Position numbers and translations under genes: made by a program. Below the pieces are notes generated by a model, which was given only the letters and a program-made list of their open reading frames with translations, was not told where the DNA came from and ran no database searches. A stretch of DNA of 64,000 nucleotides, taken from Streptacidiphilus jeojiense (GTDB lineage Bacteria; Actinomycetota; Actinomycetes; Streptomycetales; Streptomycetaceae). Positions 43,934 to 54,907 of this stretch are shown here, in pieces; within the stretch, counting starts at the first letter, position 1; the number at the start of each line of letters is the position of its first letter. The stretch is taken from positions 248,001 through 312,000 of the forward strand of contig NZ_JOEH01000016.1 in assembly GCF_000719095.1 (NCBI RefSeq), read 5' to 3'.

Positions 43934-45145
43934 ATGGCCTTGGACACTTCGGCGGACACCCCCATCCCGGTGGCGAAGGTGTCCCAGCTCATCGGCGGCT
44001 GGATCAACCGTCTCGGCGCGGTCTGGGTGGAGGGTCAGATCACCCAGCTGAGCCGGCGTCCCGGCGCCGGGGTGGTCTTCCTGACGCTGCGTGACCCCTC
44101 CGAGGACGTCTCGCTCTCGGTGACCTGCTACCGGGCCGTCTTCGACCCGGTGGCGGAACTGGTGACCGAGGGTTCGCGGGTGGTCGTGCACGCCAAGCCC
44201 GAGTGGTACGGGCCGCGCGGCACGCTGTCGCTGCGTGCCGCCGAGATCCGGCTGGTCGGTCTGGGCGACCTGCTGGCGCGGCTGGAACTGCTGAAGCGCA
44301 CGCTGGGCGCGGAGGGGCTGTTCGCCGCCGAGCGCAAGAAGCCGCTGCCGTTCCTGCCGCAGTGCATCGGCCTGGTGACCGGGCGCGCGTCCGCCGCCGA
44401 GCGCGACGTGCTGCAGAACGCGCGACGGCGCTGGCCCGCGGTCCGCTTCGAGGTCCGCAACGTCCCGGTGCAGGGCGTGCACGCGGTCCCCGAGGTGATC
44501 GCGGCCGTCAAGGAGCTGGACGAGCATCCGGACGTGGACGTGATCATCGTCGCCCGGGGCGGCGGCAGCGTGGAGGACCTGCTGCCGTTCTCCGACGAGC
44601 AGCTGGTCCGCGCCGTCGCGGCGGCCCGGACCCCGGTGGTCAGCGCCATCGGCCACGAGCCGGACCAGCCGCTGCTGGACTTCGTCGCCGACCTGCGGGC
44701 CTCCACCCCCACCGACGCCGCCAAGCGGGTCGTCCCGGACGTGCGGGAGGAGCTGTCCCGGGTGCACGGGCTGCGCGACCGGGCCAGGTACGGCATCCAG
44801 GCCCGGCTGGAGCGGGAGCGCAGCGGGCTGGCCTCGGTGCGCAGCCGGCCGGTGCTGGCCGCGCCCCACCGGATGGTGGACGAGCGGGCCGCCGAGCTGA
44901 GCACCCTGCTGGACCGTTCCCGGCGGACCCTGGGCCACCGGCTGGACCGGGCCGTCTCCGAGCTGGAGCACACGCTGGCCCGGGTGGTCGCCCTCTCCCC
45001 CGCGGCGACGCTGCAGCGCGGGTACGCGGTGCTGCAGCGGGAGGGCGGCGCGGTGGTGCGCGACCCGGCGCAGGTCGCCTCCGGCGAGCGGCTGCGGGCC
45101 CGGGTGGCCGAGGGCGAGTTCGCGGTGACGGTGGATCAGGGCTGA
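43934..45145 (+). CDS. xseA: exodeoxyribonuclease VII large subunit
   Basis: 403 residues. An N-terminal OB-fold domain ([22 protein letters not shown]) is followed by the catalytic domain with [40 protein letters not shown] and [19 protein letters not shown], then coiled helices and the terminal [13 protein letters not shown]. It degrades single-stranded DNA together with XseB, encoded 46 bases downstream. A role in mismatch and recombination processing is known for the family. Confidence 0.95.
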   Translation: MALDTSADTPIPVAKVSQLIGGWINRLGAVWVEGQITQLSRRPGAGVVFLTLRDPSEDVSLSVTCYRAVFDPVAELVTEGSRVVVHAKPEWYGPRGTLSLRAAEIRLVGLGDLLARLELLKRTLGAEGLFAAERKKPLPFLPQCIGLVTGRASAAERDVLQNARRRWPAVRFEVRNVPVQGVHAVPEVIAAVKELDEHPDVDVIIVARGGGSVEDLLPFSDEQLVRAVAAARTPVVSAIGHEPDQPLLDFVADLRASTPTDAAKRVVPDVREELSRVHGLRDRARYGIQARLERERSGLASVRSRPVLAAPHRMVDERAAELSTLLDRSRRTLGHRLDRAVSELEHTLARVVALSPAATLQRGYAVLQREGGAVVRDPAQVASGERLRARVAEGEFAVTVDQG

Positions 45146-45179
45146 GCCCGCGCCGGACCGAAATGTCGGTGGCGGCCCC

Positions 45180-45185
45180 TACGCT
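45180..45185 (+). promoter_or_regulatory. -10-like TACGCT six bases before xseB
   Basis: TACGCT ends six bases before the ATG at 45192. Hexamer and spacing are identical to those before mshB. No ribosome site is visible, so xseB may have its own leaderless message. Confidence 0.45.
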
Positions 45186-45191
45186 GGGGGC

Positions 45192-45434
45192 ATGGCAAAG
45201 AAGTCGGCGGGTGAGGCAGCGGTGGACGACACCCTGGGCTACGAGCAGGCGCGGGACGCCCTGCTGGAGGTCGTCCGGACGCTGGAGACCGGGGGGACGT
45301 CGCTGGAGGAGTCGCTGGCCCTGTGGGAGCGCGGGGAGCAGCTGGCGAAGACCTGCGAGCGCTGGCTGGACGGCGCGAAGGCCCGGCTGGACGCCGCGCT
45401 GGCCGAGGGCGAGGAGCAGTCCGAGACGGACTGA
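45192..45434 (+). CDS. xseB: exodeoxyribonuclease VII small subunit
   Basis: 80 residues, the usual size. The helical core is [37 protein letters not shown], the XseB signature, ending in an acidic tail. It binds XseA to form exonuclease VII. Confidence 0.93.
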   Translation: MAKKSAGEAAVDDTLGYEQARDALLEVVRTLETGGTSLEESLALWERGEQLAKTCERWLDGAKARLDAALAEGEEQSETD

Positions 45435-45571
45435 GCGCTGCCGACCTGGGGTGATCCACGTCACGCGGGCAGGGGTGCCCTTGGGAAATAGTTGAAAGTT
45501 CACCTATGTTGGTACCCGTGACGGCGGCGCACCTGCCGTCCCTCCACAGGTACACATCGCAAAGGTGAATC

Positions 45572-46171
45572 ATGTCTGACGCTCTGGTACTCGACGCCGC
45601 CGCCCAGGATCTGCTGTTCCGCGAGGCCCGCACCGCCAACACCTTCACTGACGAGCCGGTCAGCGACGAGCAGATCCAGGCGATCTACGACCTGGTGAAG
45701 TTCGGCCCGACCGCGTTCAACCAGCAGCCGCTGCGCATCGTCCTGGTCCGCTCCGCCGAGGCCCGTGAGCGCCTGGTCGGCCACATGGCCGACGGCAACA
45801 AGGCCAAGACCGCCACCGCGCCGCTGGTCGCCGTCGTCGCCGCCGACCACGAGTTCCACGAGGAGCTGCCGGCCCAGTTCCCGGCCTTCCCGCAGGCCAA
45901 GGACCTCTTCTTCACCGAGCGTCCGGTCCGCGAGGCCTCCAGCTCCTTCAACGCCGCCCTCCAGGTCGGCTACTTCGTCGTCGGCATCCGCGCCGCGGGC
46001 CTGGCCGCCGGCCCGATGACCGGCTTCGACGCCGCAGGCATCAACAAGGACTTCTTCCCGGACGGCGACCACTCCGTGCTGGCCGTCATCAACATCGGCA
46101 AGCCGGGCGAGGACGCCTGGTACCCGCGCAACCCCCGCCTGACCTTCGACGAGGCCGTCACCACCGTCTGA
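45572..46171 (+). CDS. nitroreductase-fold protein, malonic semialdehyde reductase (RutE) type
   Basis: A 199-residue flavin nitroreductase. ARTANTFTDEPVSDEQIQAIYDLVKFGPTAFNQQPLRI and the C-terminal LPRNPRLTF-like YPRNPRLTFDEAV place it with RutE/YdfG-substitute malonic semialdehyde reductases. Members reduce an aldehyde or act on nitro compounds using FMN and NAD(P)H. The ATG follows CAAAGGTGA. The preceding 137 bases hold GTTGAAAGTTCACCT, a partial palindrome that could be an operator. Confidence 0.82.
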   Translation: MSDALVLDAAAQDLLFREARTANTFTDEPVSDEQIQAIYDLVKFGPTAFNQQPLRIVLVRSAEARERLVGHMADGNKAKTATAPLVAVVAADHEFHEELPAQFPAFPQAKDLFFTERPVREASSSFNAALQVGYFVVGIRAAGLAAGPMTGFDAAGINKDFFPDGDHSVLAVINIGKPGEDAWYPRNPRLTFDEAVTTV

Positions 46172-46182
46172 CGCCAGGTGTG

Positions 46183-46218
46183 CGAATGCCCCGGCCGTGT
46201 TCACGGCCGGGGCATTCG
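46183..46218. terminator. bidirectional terminator
   Basis: A perfect 17-bp stem: 46183-46199 with 46202-46218, two-base loop. It lies between convergent genes ending at 46171 and 46228. Confidence 0.9.
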
Positions 46219-46227
46219 TGCGTCGTG

Positions 46228-46797
46228 CTACTTCAGCGTCGCGGCGAACTTCTCCAGGCCGGCGAAGGACTCGGTGCCGGTCACCACGGTGGTCACCTTG
46301 TCGGTCTGCAGCACCAGGGCCCGGTAGCGGTCGCCCTGGTAGTGGCTCCAGACCTGGCCGTCGACCGTGCTGGTGGCGGTCTGCTTCACGCCGTTGGTCG
46401 TCGCGTCCGCGAGGAACGCGGCCGCCGGGCCGTTGCTCTGGCGCACCGCGACGTACTGCTTGGCCGGGTCGATGAAGCCGAGCGTCCACTCGGCGTTCTG
46501 CGGGTCGGCGCCGTCGTACTCGACGGCCGTGGCGTTCCAGCCGGAGGGCAGCCCTGTCGGCGCCAGCACCTGGTACGGGGCCGCGCGCTCGGCCGAGTCC
46601 AGTGCGGCCTGGTACTGCACCGGGTGCACCCCGTCGCCGCCGCTGTGCGGGACGAAGTAGTAGATCACGAAGCCCGCCGCCATCACCGCGAGCAGCGACA
46701 GGATCATGTCGCGCACGGACTTCCCGGCCATGCCCGGCCGCTTCTGGGTCTTGGTGGGTGCTGTCCCGGTCTGCGCCGGCGCGCTCTCAGTTGCCAC
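46228..46797 (-). CDS. DUF4245-type membrane-anchored protein
   Basis: I set the start at GTG 46797 by length against the family as I remember it (189 residues); ATGs at 46815 and 46857 are also in frame and none has an ideal ribosome site. A short polar N-tail is followed by a single helix (VRDMILSLLAVMAAGFVIYYFV), then an exterior domain with APYQVLAPTGLPSGWNATAVEYDG and LGFIDPAKQYVAVRQSNGP, the DUF4245 pattern. The function is unknown. It is divergent from glpX. Confidence 0.75.
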   Translation of the reverse strand: MATESAPAQTGTAPTKTQKRPGMAGKSVRDMILSLLAVMAAGFVIYYFVPHSGGDGVHPVQYQAALDSAERAAPYQVLAPTGLPSGWNATAVEYDGADPQNAEWTLGFIDPAKQYVAVRQSNGPAAAFLADATTNGVKQTATSTVDGQVWSHYQGDRYRALVLQTDKVTTVVTGTESFAGLEKFAATLK

Positions 46798-46991
46798 GCC
46801 TCCATGGTGGCCCATGCCCCGCGGGGGTGTCCGCACCGGGGTGCCGAACCGCCGCATTCCGGGCCCCGACCGGGGCCGATGCCGTGTGCCGCCTGGTCGG
46901 GGTGCCCCAGGCCACAGACATCCGCGCAGGTCACGGATAGGCTCGCAGCACCCTCATCCGGCCGTCGTCGTACAAGAGAGGTACGCAACCG

Positions 46992-48038
46992 ATGACCGAA
47001 AACCAGCACCACAACCACGCTCTTCCCTCATCCCTGGAGGTCGCCCCCGAGGCGCCCGATCGCAACCTCGCCCTCGAACTCGTCCGCGTGACCGAGGCCG
47101 CCGCCATGGCGGCCGGCCGCTGGGTAGGACGTGGCGACAAGAACGGCGCCGACGGCGCCGCCGTTCGCGCCATGCGCACCCTGGTCCAGACCGTCTCCAT
47201 GAACGGCGTCGTCGTGATCGGCGAGGGCGAGAAGGACGACGCGCCCATGCTCTTCAACGGCGAGCGGATCGGTGACGGCACCGGTGCCGAGTGCGACGTC
47301 GCCGTGGACCCGGTGGACGGCACCACCCTCACCGCCAAGGGCATGCCCAACGCAGTCGCGGTGCTCGCCGTCGCCGACCGGGGCACCATGTACGACCCCA
47401 GCGCGGTCTTCTACATGGACAAGCTGGTCGCCGGCCCGGACGCGGCCGGACTGGTCGACATCACCGCCCCGGTCGAGCACAACGTCCGCGCGGTGGCCAG
47501 GGCCAAGGGCTCCGCGCCCGAGGACGTCACGGTGGTGCTGCTGGACCGCCCGCGGCACGAGCAGCTGGCGGCCGAGATCCGGGCCACCGGCGCCCGGATC
47601 AAGTTCATCTCGGACGGCGACGTGGCCGGCGCCGTCATGGCCGTCCGCGAGGGCACCGGCGTCGACCTGCTGCTGGGCATCGGCGGGACGCCCGAGGGCA
47701 TCATCGCGGCCTGCGCCATAAAGTGTCTGGGCGGTGTGATCCAGGGCCGGCTGTGGCCCAAGGACGAGGCGGAGCGCCGCAAGGCGCTGGACGCCGGACA
47801 CGACCTGGACCGGGTGCTGCACACCGACGACCTGGTCAGCGGCGACAACGTGTTCTTCGTCGCCACCGGAATCACCGACGGCGAGCTGCTGCGCGGCGTG
47901 CACTACAAGTCGGAGACGGCGACCACCAGTTCACTGGTGATGCGGTCCAAGAGCGGGACCATCCGACAGATCGACAGCACCCACAAGCTGTCCAAGCTGC
48001 GTGCCTACAGCGCGATCGACTTCGACCGTGCTCGCTAG
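46992..48038 (+). CDS. glpX: class II fructose-1,6-bisphosphatase
   Basis: 348 residues. Metal and substrate motifs [24 protein letters not shown] and GIGGTPEGI are all present, as in GlpX. It is the gluconeogenic phosphatase of actinobacteria, converting fructose-1,6-bisphosphate to fructose-6-phosphate. A GAGAGG site precedes the ATG. The convergent WhiB-like gene ends 26 bases away. Confidence 0.95.
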   Translation: MTENQHHNHALPSSLEVAPEAPDRNLALELVRVTEAAAMAAGRWVGRGDKNGADGAAVRAMRTLVQTVSMNGVVVIGEGEKDDAPMLFNGERIGDGTGAECDVAVDPVDGTTLTAKGMPNAVAVLAVADRGTMYDPSAVFYMDKLVAGPDAAGLVDITAPVEHNVRAVARAKGSAPEDVTVVLLDRPRHEQLAAEIRATGARIKFISDGDVAGAVMAVREGTGVDLLLGIGGTPEGIIAACAIKCLGGVIQGRLWPKDEAERRKALDAGHDLDRVLHTDDLVSGDNVFFVATGITDGELLRGVHYKSETATTSSLVMRSKSGTIRQIDSTHKLSKLRAYSAIDFDRAR

Positions 48039-48063
48039 GCGGTAGCCCAGAACTGACGGGCGC

Positions 48064-48444
48064 TCAGCCCGCGGCGGCGATCTGGCTGCCGACCCGCGCC
48101 GCCTCCCGGAGCTCCTGCTCCCGGCGGCGGCGCCGGGCGAGCACCACCCGGCGCTCGGCGGCGGTCAGGCCGCCCCAGACGCCGTAGGGCTCGGGTTGCA
48201 GCAGCGCGTGCTCCCGGCACTCCAGCAGCACCGGGCAGCGGGCGCAGACCCGCTTCGCCTGCTCCTCGCGCGCCAGCCGGGCCGCCGTCGGCTCCTTCGA
48301 GGGGGCGAAGAACAGGCCCGCCTCGTCGCGGCGGCAGGCCGCGTTGGAATGCCATGGGCTGTCATCCGCCGGTCCGCGTTGTGCCGGGACGTGTGCAACA
48401 TGCGCACGGGGGTCGTCCATACGGGCCTGTATCGGATGAAGCAC
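48064..48444 (-). CDS. wblI: WhiB-like iron-sulphur regulator
   Basis: 126 residues from the GTG at 48444 (AGGAG six bases upstream). Four Cys ligands are in the Wbl pattern: AAC, then VCARC and LEC, followed by the family turn GVWGGLTAAERR and a basic C-terminal helix (RRRRREQ). It should hold a redox- or NO-sensitive 4Fe-4S cluster and act through the main sigma factor. The symbol rests on my recollection that S. coelicolor wblI lies beside glpX; the family assignment is firm, the symbol less so. Confidence 0.88.
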   Translation of the reverse strand: MLHPIQARMDDPRAHVAHVPAQRGPADDSPWHSNAACRRDEAGLFFAPSKEPTAARLAREEQAKRVCARCPVLLECREHALLQPEPYGVWGGLTAAERRVVLARRRRREQELREAARVGSQIAAAG

Positions 48445-48547
48445 GACGCACTCCTGACGACAGCGGCGAATGCTCGGTGTGTGAGGCCAGAACTACCCCG
48501 CCGCCGACCGATTCATGCATTGCGCACACAATCCGACGCGCGGTTCG

Positions 48548-49282
48548 TCAGCCCTCGCCGGCGTCCAGGAACTTGCGCGCCTTCTCCCGTGCTTTCGCCG
48601 CGAGCTTGTTCGGCTTGCGGCGCTTCGCCTCGACCCCGCCGAACACCGCGGCACCCTTGATGGTCACCACCGGGCCGTGCGGATCGGGGCTCTCCTGCTG
48701 CTTCACGTCGAAGCCGCCGAAGATCCCGGCACCGCCGCCGCGCAGGGTCACATGCTCCGGGACCTTGATCTCCACGCCGCCGAAGACCGCGGTGCAGTGG
48801 ATCTCCAGCTCAGGTGCGTCGAACACCGCCTCGGTCAGGTCGATCTCCACCCCGCCGAAGATCGCCACGGCCTTGAGCATCCGCCCGGCCCGGAAGCGGC
48901 CCTTGCGCTCGGCCCCGCCGAAGATCGCCACCATGGACTCGGGCTCGGAGCGGGACGGCAGCGGGGGCCGGCCGGACTGCGGCGCCGGCCGCGTGGCGGT
49001 GGAGGCCGCACCCGCCGTCGGCATCCCCTGCTGGGTGGCGTGGTGCGAGGGCAGGTCCCGGGTCAGCGGTACCAGCTCGCCCAGGGTCTTCGCCGCGTAC
49101 ACCGCGTCCACCCGCTCGCCGTGCTCCTCCGCGGTCAACCGGCCCTCCGCGTAGGCCTCGCGCAGCGCCTCGGCGACACGTTCGCGGTCGGCGTCGGAAG
49201 CACGCAGTTCGGCCGCCGCCGGGTCGGCGTAGGGCTTCTTCAACGGATCCGGAACGGGCTTCGGCACGGGTGAGTTGTCCAC
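48548..49282 (-). CDS. DUF1707 protein with LiaF-like beta repeats
   Basis: The GTG at 49282 gives 244 residues. The N-terminal DUF1707 helical domain (ELRASDADRERVAEALREAYAEGRLTAEEHGERVDAVYAAKT) is followed by a disordered linker and a repeat domain. Five variants of IFGGVEIK (AIFGGAERK, AIFGGVEID, AVFGGVEIK, GIFGGFDVK, AVFGGVEAK) mark it as like the C-terminal domain of LiaF, the cell-wall-stress regulator partner. It has no membrane helix. A role in envelope stress is plausible but unproven. The start lacks a strong ribosome site. Confidence 0.78.
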   Translation of the reverse strand: MDNSPVPKPVPDPLKKPYADPAAAELRASDADRERVAEALREAYAEGRLTAEEHGERVDAVYAAKTLGELVPLTRDLPSHHATQQGMPTAGAASTATRPAPQSGRPPLPSRSEPESMVAIFGGAERKGRFRAGRMLKAVAIFGGVEIDLTEAVFDAPELEIHCTAVFGGVEIKVPEHVTLRGGGAGIFGGFDVKQQESPDPHGPVVTIKGAAVFGGVEAKRRKPNKLAAKAREKARKFLDAGEG

Positions 49283-49420
49283 AGGGTGAGGATAGTCACC
49301 CTGCCACCCTCCATGACAGCCCCGGCAGCCCCGATCAGTACCCTGGGGAGGGCTCCGCCACGGCTGCCGGAGCTCGGAGCCCGCCGCCGAGCTCCGATCG
49401 CCGAAGAATGAGGACCCACG

Positions 49421-51073
<1,653 letters not shown>

Positions 51074-51081
51074 TTCGTCCG

Positions 51082-51121
51082 GACGGGGGTGGAGCGGGGG
51101 AACACCAGCTCCGCCCCCGTC
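51082..51121 (+). terminator. hairpin between the two fumarase genes
   Basis: A 14-bp stem (51082-51095 with 51108-51121) with one position forming a G-U pair and a 12-base loop. It probably reduces read-through into fumC. Confidence 0.75.
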
Positions 51122-51147
51122 GCTGTGGGTAGACGGAGGTCATGACC

Positions 51148-52548
51148 ATGAACATGGATGCAACCGACGGCTACCGGATCGAGCACGACTCGATGGGCGA
51201 GGTGCGGGTTCCCAAGGACGCCAAGTGGGGGGCGCAGACCCAGCGGGCGGTGGAGAACTTCCCCGTCTCCGGGCAGCGGCTGGAGCGGGCGCACATCGAG
51301 GCGCTGGCGCGGATCAAGGCGGCGGCGGCCCGGGTCAACGGTGAGCTCGGGGTGCTGGACGGCGACGTGGCCGAGGCCGTCGCCGCGGCGGCCGAGGAGG
51401 TGGCGTCGGGGCGCTGGGACGGGGAGTTCCCCATCGACGTGTTCCAGACCGGTTCCGGGACCTCGTCCAACATGAACGCCAACGAGGTGATCGCGGCGCT
51501 GGCCGCCGAGCGGCTCGGGGCGCCGGTGCACCCCAACGACCACGTCAACGCCAGCCAGTCGTCCAACGACGTCTTCCCCAGCTCGATCCACATCGCGGCC
51601 ACCGCCGCCGTCACCCATGACCTGGTCCCCGCGCTGGAGCACCTGGCCGAGGCGCTGGAGCGCAAGGCGGTGGAGTTCGCGGCCGCGGTGAAGTCCGGCC
51701 GGACCCATCTGATGGACGCCACGCCGGTGACCCTGGGGCAGGAGTTCGGCGGGTACGCCGCCCAGGTCAGGTACGGAGTCGAGCGGCTGCGGGCGACGCT
51801 GCCCCGGGTGGCCGAGCTGCCGCTGGGCGGGACGGCCGTGGGCACCGGGATCAACACCCCGCCCGGCTTCTCGGCCGCGGTGATCGCCGAGGTCGCCCGG
51901 GCCACCGGGCTGCCGCTGACCGAGGCGCGGAACCACTTCGAGGCGCAGGGCGCACGGGACGGCCTGGTGGAGCTGAGCGGCCAGCTGCGCACCGTCGCGG
52001 TCGGGTTCACGAAGATCGCCAACGATCTGCGCTGGATGGGCTCGGGACCGCGCACCGGGCTGGGCGAGATCAACCTGCCCGACCTCCAGCCCGGCTCGTC
52101 GATCATGCCGGGCAAGGTCAACCCGGTGATCCCCGAGGCCGTGGTGATGGTCGCCGCGCAGGTGGTCGGCAATGACGCGACGGTGGCGACGGCCGGCGCG
52201 GCGGGCAACTTCGAGCTCAATGTGATGCTGCCGGTGATCGCCAGGAACCTGCTGGAGTCGGTCCGGCTGCTGGCCAACGTCGCCCGGCTGCTGGCCGACC
52301 GCACGGTGGACGGCATCACCGCCAACGTGGGGCGGATGCGCGAGCTGGCCGAGTCCTCGCCCTCCGTGGTCACCCCGCTGAACCGCTACATCGGCTACGA
52401 GGAGGCGGCGAAGGTCGCCAAGCAGTCGCTGGCCGAGCTGAAGACGATCCGTCAGGTGGTGCTGGAGCGCGGCTACGTCGACCGCGGCGAGCTGACGGAG
52501 CAGCAGCTGGACACGGCCCTGGACGTGCTGGGCATGACCCGGCCCTGA
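51148..52548 (+). CDS. fumC: class II fumarate hydratase
   Basis: 466 residues. I chose the ATG at 51148 because GGAGG (51135-51139) is eight bases away; the first ATG at 51142 is too close. The fumarase/aspartase signature [11 protein letters not shown] is present, along with [13 protein letters not shown] and SQSSNDVFP. It is the oxygen-stable, iron-free isozyme of the preceding class I enzyme. Confidence 0.94.
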   Translation: MNMDATDGYRIEHDSMGEVRVPKDAKWGAQTQRAVENFPVSGQRLERAHIEALARIKAAAARVNGELGVLDGDVAEAVAAAAEEVASGRWDGEFPIDVFQTGSGTSSNMNANEVIAALAAERLGAPVHPNDHVNASQSSNDVFPSSIHIAATAAVTHDLVPALEHLAEALERKAVEFAAAVKSGRTHLMDATPVTLGQEFGGYAAQVRYGVERLRATLPRVAELPLGGTAVGTGINTPPGFSAAVIAEVARATGLPLTEARNHFEAQGARDGLVELSGQLRTVAVGFTKIANDLRWMGSGPRTGLGEINLPDLQPGSSIMPGKVNPVIPEAVVMVAAQVVGNDATVATAGAAGNFELNVMLPVIARNLLESVRLLANVARLLADRTVDGITANVGRMRELAESSPSVVTPLNRYIGYEEAAKVAKQSLAELKTIRQVVLERGYVDRGELTEQQLDTALDVLGMTRP

Positions 52549-52580
52549 CCGCGCGTGGGGGAAGCGGTCAGGGCCGGGCC

Positions 52581-52628
52581 GTCGGATGCCGGCTGAGGGC
52601 TGACAGGTGGTGACAGCCGGCATCCGAC
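52581..52628. terminator. bidirectional terminator
   Basis: A perfect 15-bp stem (52581-52595 with 52614-52628, 18-base loop) between convergent fumC and the chitinase gene. Confidence 0.88.
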
Positions 52629-52631
52629 TAC

Positions 52632-54707
52632 TCAGGCGACGGCGATGTCGTCGGCCGAGTAGGCGCTCTGGCCGTACCACCCGTGGATGTAGAGGGTGAC
52701 CGAGGTGGACGAGCCAGTGGTGAAGGTGACGGTCAGCTTCTGCCAGGTGGAGCCGGGACTGGCCCAGGTGCTGGCCGTGGCCCCGCCGCTGACGCCCAGG
52801 TAGACGTAGTTGCCCTGGATCCACCCGGTGAGGGTGTAGGCCGTGTTGGCCTTGAGTGTCAGCGTCTGCTGGCACTGGGCGGTGTCACTGGACGTCGGCG
52901 TCGCCGTGAGGGCGTGGCTGCCGCTGTGGACGGTGCTGCTCTGGACGGTGGCGCCGCCCGCTGCGGAGCAGGTCCAGGGGGACAGCGAGCCGGTCTCGAA
53001 GCCGCCGTTGACGACTGCTCCGCCGGTGGGCGGGGCGGTGGTCGGCGGTGCGGTGGTCGGCGGCGCCGTCGTGGGCGGGGCGGTGGTGGGAGGCGCCGTG
53101 GTCGGCGGAGCCGTGGTGGGCGGGGCCGTGGTCGGCGGCGCGGTGGTCGGCGGGGCCGGGCAGCTGGACGCCGAGCCGTTGGTGTCGGCCACGGTGTCGT
53201 TGAAGAGCGTCGCCGCCGGGTCCAGGTCGTACATCGAGAACATCATGGTTCCGCCCAGGCCGTTGCAGTGCAGGTAGTTGGCGGTGGCCTGGATGGACTG
53301 GGCGTCCTCACCGCTCCAGAAGTTGCTGCCGTCGTAGAAGTAGGCGGCCTGCGCGGTCGGATCCCAGAAGGTGTCGGCCGCGTTGTCGACCACCCCGGTC
53401 AGCTCCTTGTACATCCGCACGCCCGCGACGTTGCCGGAGTCGGCCGCGCCGGTCGCCGGACCGGTCGCGGTCTGGAACAGGCCGTGGTTGCTGCCGGCTG
53501 GCACCCCGGTCCAGCCCCGGTAGTAGAACGGGATGCCCAGGGTCAGCTTGCCCGGTGGGAAGCCGCCGGTGATGCCGTACTGGGAGTCGCCGACGGTGTA
53601 GGCCTTCACCGCCTCGTCCACCGAGTACTTGGCGGTGCCGGGGGCGATCGGGGTCATCGGGTCGTTCGGTCCGGAGTACAGCGGCGCCTGGTGGTTGGTG
53701 GGCCCGGTGGGCTCCCAGCCGCCGTGCATGTCGTAGGTCATGGCGTCGCCGAAGGTCAGGTACTGGCCGATCTTGTTGGTCTCGATGCTCTGGATCTTGT
53801 CCTGGCCGGACGGCAGGGCGGCGCTGAGGGCGTAGGTCTTGCCGTCGGCAGTGCCCTGGGTGTTGAGCTCGCTGCGGAACTCCGCGAGCAGCGCGGTGAA
53901 GTTGGCCTTGTCCGCGGTGCTGGAGTGGTTGCCGGTGTGGCCGCCGCCGCCCGGGTACTCCCAGTCGATGTCGAAGCCGTCGAAGATGCCCTTGCCGGTG
54001 CCGGCCCCGCCGTAGCCGTTCTGCGAGGGCAGGTTGCCCTTGATGAACATGTCGATGCAGGAGGACACCAGCGCCTTGCGGGAGGCGTCGGTCGCCGCGG
54101 CGTCGGAGAAGTACTTGGAGTAGGTCCAACCGCCGATCGACAGCAGGATCTTGAGGTTGGGGTTCTTCGCCTTGAGCTCCTGGAGCTGGTGGAAGTTGCC
54201 CACGATCGGCATGTTGTAAGCGTCCGAGGTGCCGTCGACGCTGATGCTGGAGTCGTAGGACTTGCCGTAGTCGGCGAAGGAGTCGCCCGCGCCGTCACCG
54301 GCGTTGGGGTTGGTCTCGTCCTGCGAGGCGGCCGAGTTGGCCTCGAAGCAGGTGTGCGAGGTCGGGTCGATGTTCTCGAAGTCGTAGATCAGGTAGTCGA
54401 GTTTGGGCGCGATGCCCTCGGTCTGCAGGTTCTTGGGATAGAAGGCGTTCTGGTAGATCGACCACTGGTCGAAGTACCCGATCTTCAGCCCGCCGCTGGT
54501 GGCAGCGGCGCCGGTGGTATTGGTCGCCGGGGCCACCGTGGCGGCCCCGGCCGAGGTGGCCAGCAGCGACGCGGACAGCCCGACCAGGGCTGCCGCGACG
54601 GTGGCGACGGTCATGCCGAGCCGCCGTGGACCACGGCGCGGCCGGTCGGGACCGCGTGTGGACTGCTGCACGGGCTGCCGCATGGAACGGCGCATGGACT
54701 GGTGCAT
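52632..54707 (-). CDS. secreted GH18 chitinase with PPTTA linker and C-terminal carbohydrate-binding domain
   Basis: 691 residues from ATG 54707 (GGGAGGA upstream). A long basic n-region and hydrophobic segment (MTVATVAAALVGLSASLLA) ending near AGAA form a Sec signal. The GH18 barrel starts at about residue 73 (GLKIGYFDQWSIYQ). SIGGW at about 190 and the catalytic DGFDIDWE at 243-250, with Glu250 as acid, are complete. A linker of about eight PPTTA units follows, then a CenC-like binding domain (NGGFETGSLSPWTC to the end). It degrades chitin outside the cell. The promoter has two DasR-like sites, so it is likely induced by chitin breakdown products. Confidence 0.93.
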   Translation of the reverse strand: MHQSMRRSMRQPVQQSTRGPDRPRRGPRRLGMTVATVAAALVGLSASLLATSAGAATVAPATNTTGAAATSGGLKIGYFDQWSIYQNAFYPKNLQTEGIAPKLDYLIYDFENIDPTSHTCFEANSAASQDETNPNAGDGAGDSFADYGKSYDSSISVDGTSDAYNMPIVGNFHQLQELKAKNPNLKILLSIGGWTYSKYFSDAAATDASRKALVSSCIDMFIKGNLPSQNGYGGAGTGKGIFDGFDIDWEYPGGGGHTGNHSSTADKANFTALLAEFRSELNTQGTADGKTYALSAALPSGQDKIQSIETNKIGQYLTFGDAMTYDMHGGWEPTGPTNHQAPLYSGPNDPMTPIAPGTAKYSVDEAVKAYTVGDSQYGITGGFPPGKLTLGIPFYYRGWTGVPAGSNHGLFQTATGPATGAADSGNVAGVRMYKELTGVVDNAADTFWDPTAQAAYFYDGSNFWSGEDAQSIQATANYLHCNGLGGTMMFSMYDLDPAATLFNDTVADTNGSASSCPAPPTTAPPTTAPPTTAPPTTAPPTTAPPTTAPPTTAPPTTAPPTGGAVVNGGFETGSLSPWTCSAAGGATVQSSTVHSGSHALTATPTSSDTAQCQQTLTLKANTAYTLTGWIQGNYVYLGVSGGATASTWASPGSTWQKLTVTFTTGSSTSVTLYIHGWYGQSAYSADDIAVA
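53025..53160 (-). repeat. 15-bp degenerate tandem repeat coding the PPTTA linker
   Basis: Roughly nine units of a 15-base repeat encode Pro-Pro-Thr-Thr-Ala. Codon third positions vary between units, so selection on the protein rather than recent slippage seems to maintain it. The linker joins the chitinase barrel to its binding domain. Confidence 0.85.
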
Positions 54708-54781
54708 GGTGCGTCCTCCCGAAGTGGGGGATGAGGGGGACGTGAGCGCATGCGCATGCGTTGGGCAGGTACCTGCCACTC

Positions 54782-54822
54782 AATGTGGTACAGACCAATC
54801 ACTCCGTCAAGGGTCTGGACCA
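54782..54822 (-). promoter_or_regulatory. chitinase promoter with two DasR-type (dre) sites
   Basis: Two 12-bp imperfect palindromes on the coding strand: TGGTCTGTACCA (54786-54797) and TGGTCCAGACCC (54811-54822), resembling the TGGTCTAGACCA direct repeats of Streptomyces chitinase promoters. A -35 TTGACG (54805-54810) and a -10 CACATT (54782-54787), 17 bases apart, fall between and over the sites. Repressor binding here would block the polymerase. Confidence 0.75.
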
Positions 54823-54907
54823 ATAAGGTGACTGACTGCCGGTTATGATCAGATCGTCGGCCCTACAGTGGCCGAGAGCGGTCCCGTACGGACAAGGGTG
54901 GTCGGCG

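Noticed and set aside
53025..53160. Short regularly spaced repeats that could suggest a CRISPR array
   Set aside because: The units are 15 bp, contiguous, degenerate at third positions and encode PPTTA in the chitinase linker; there are no spacers.
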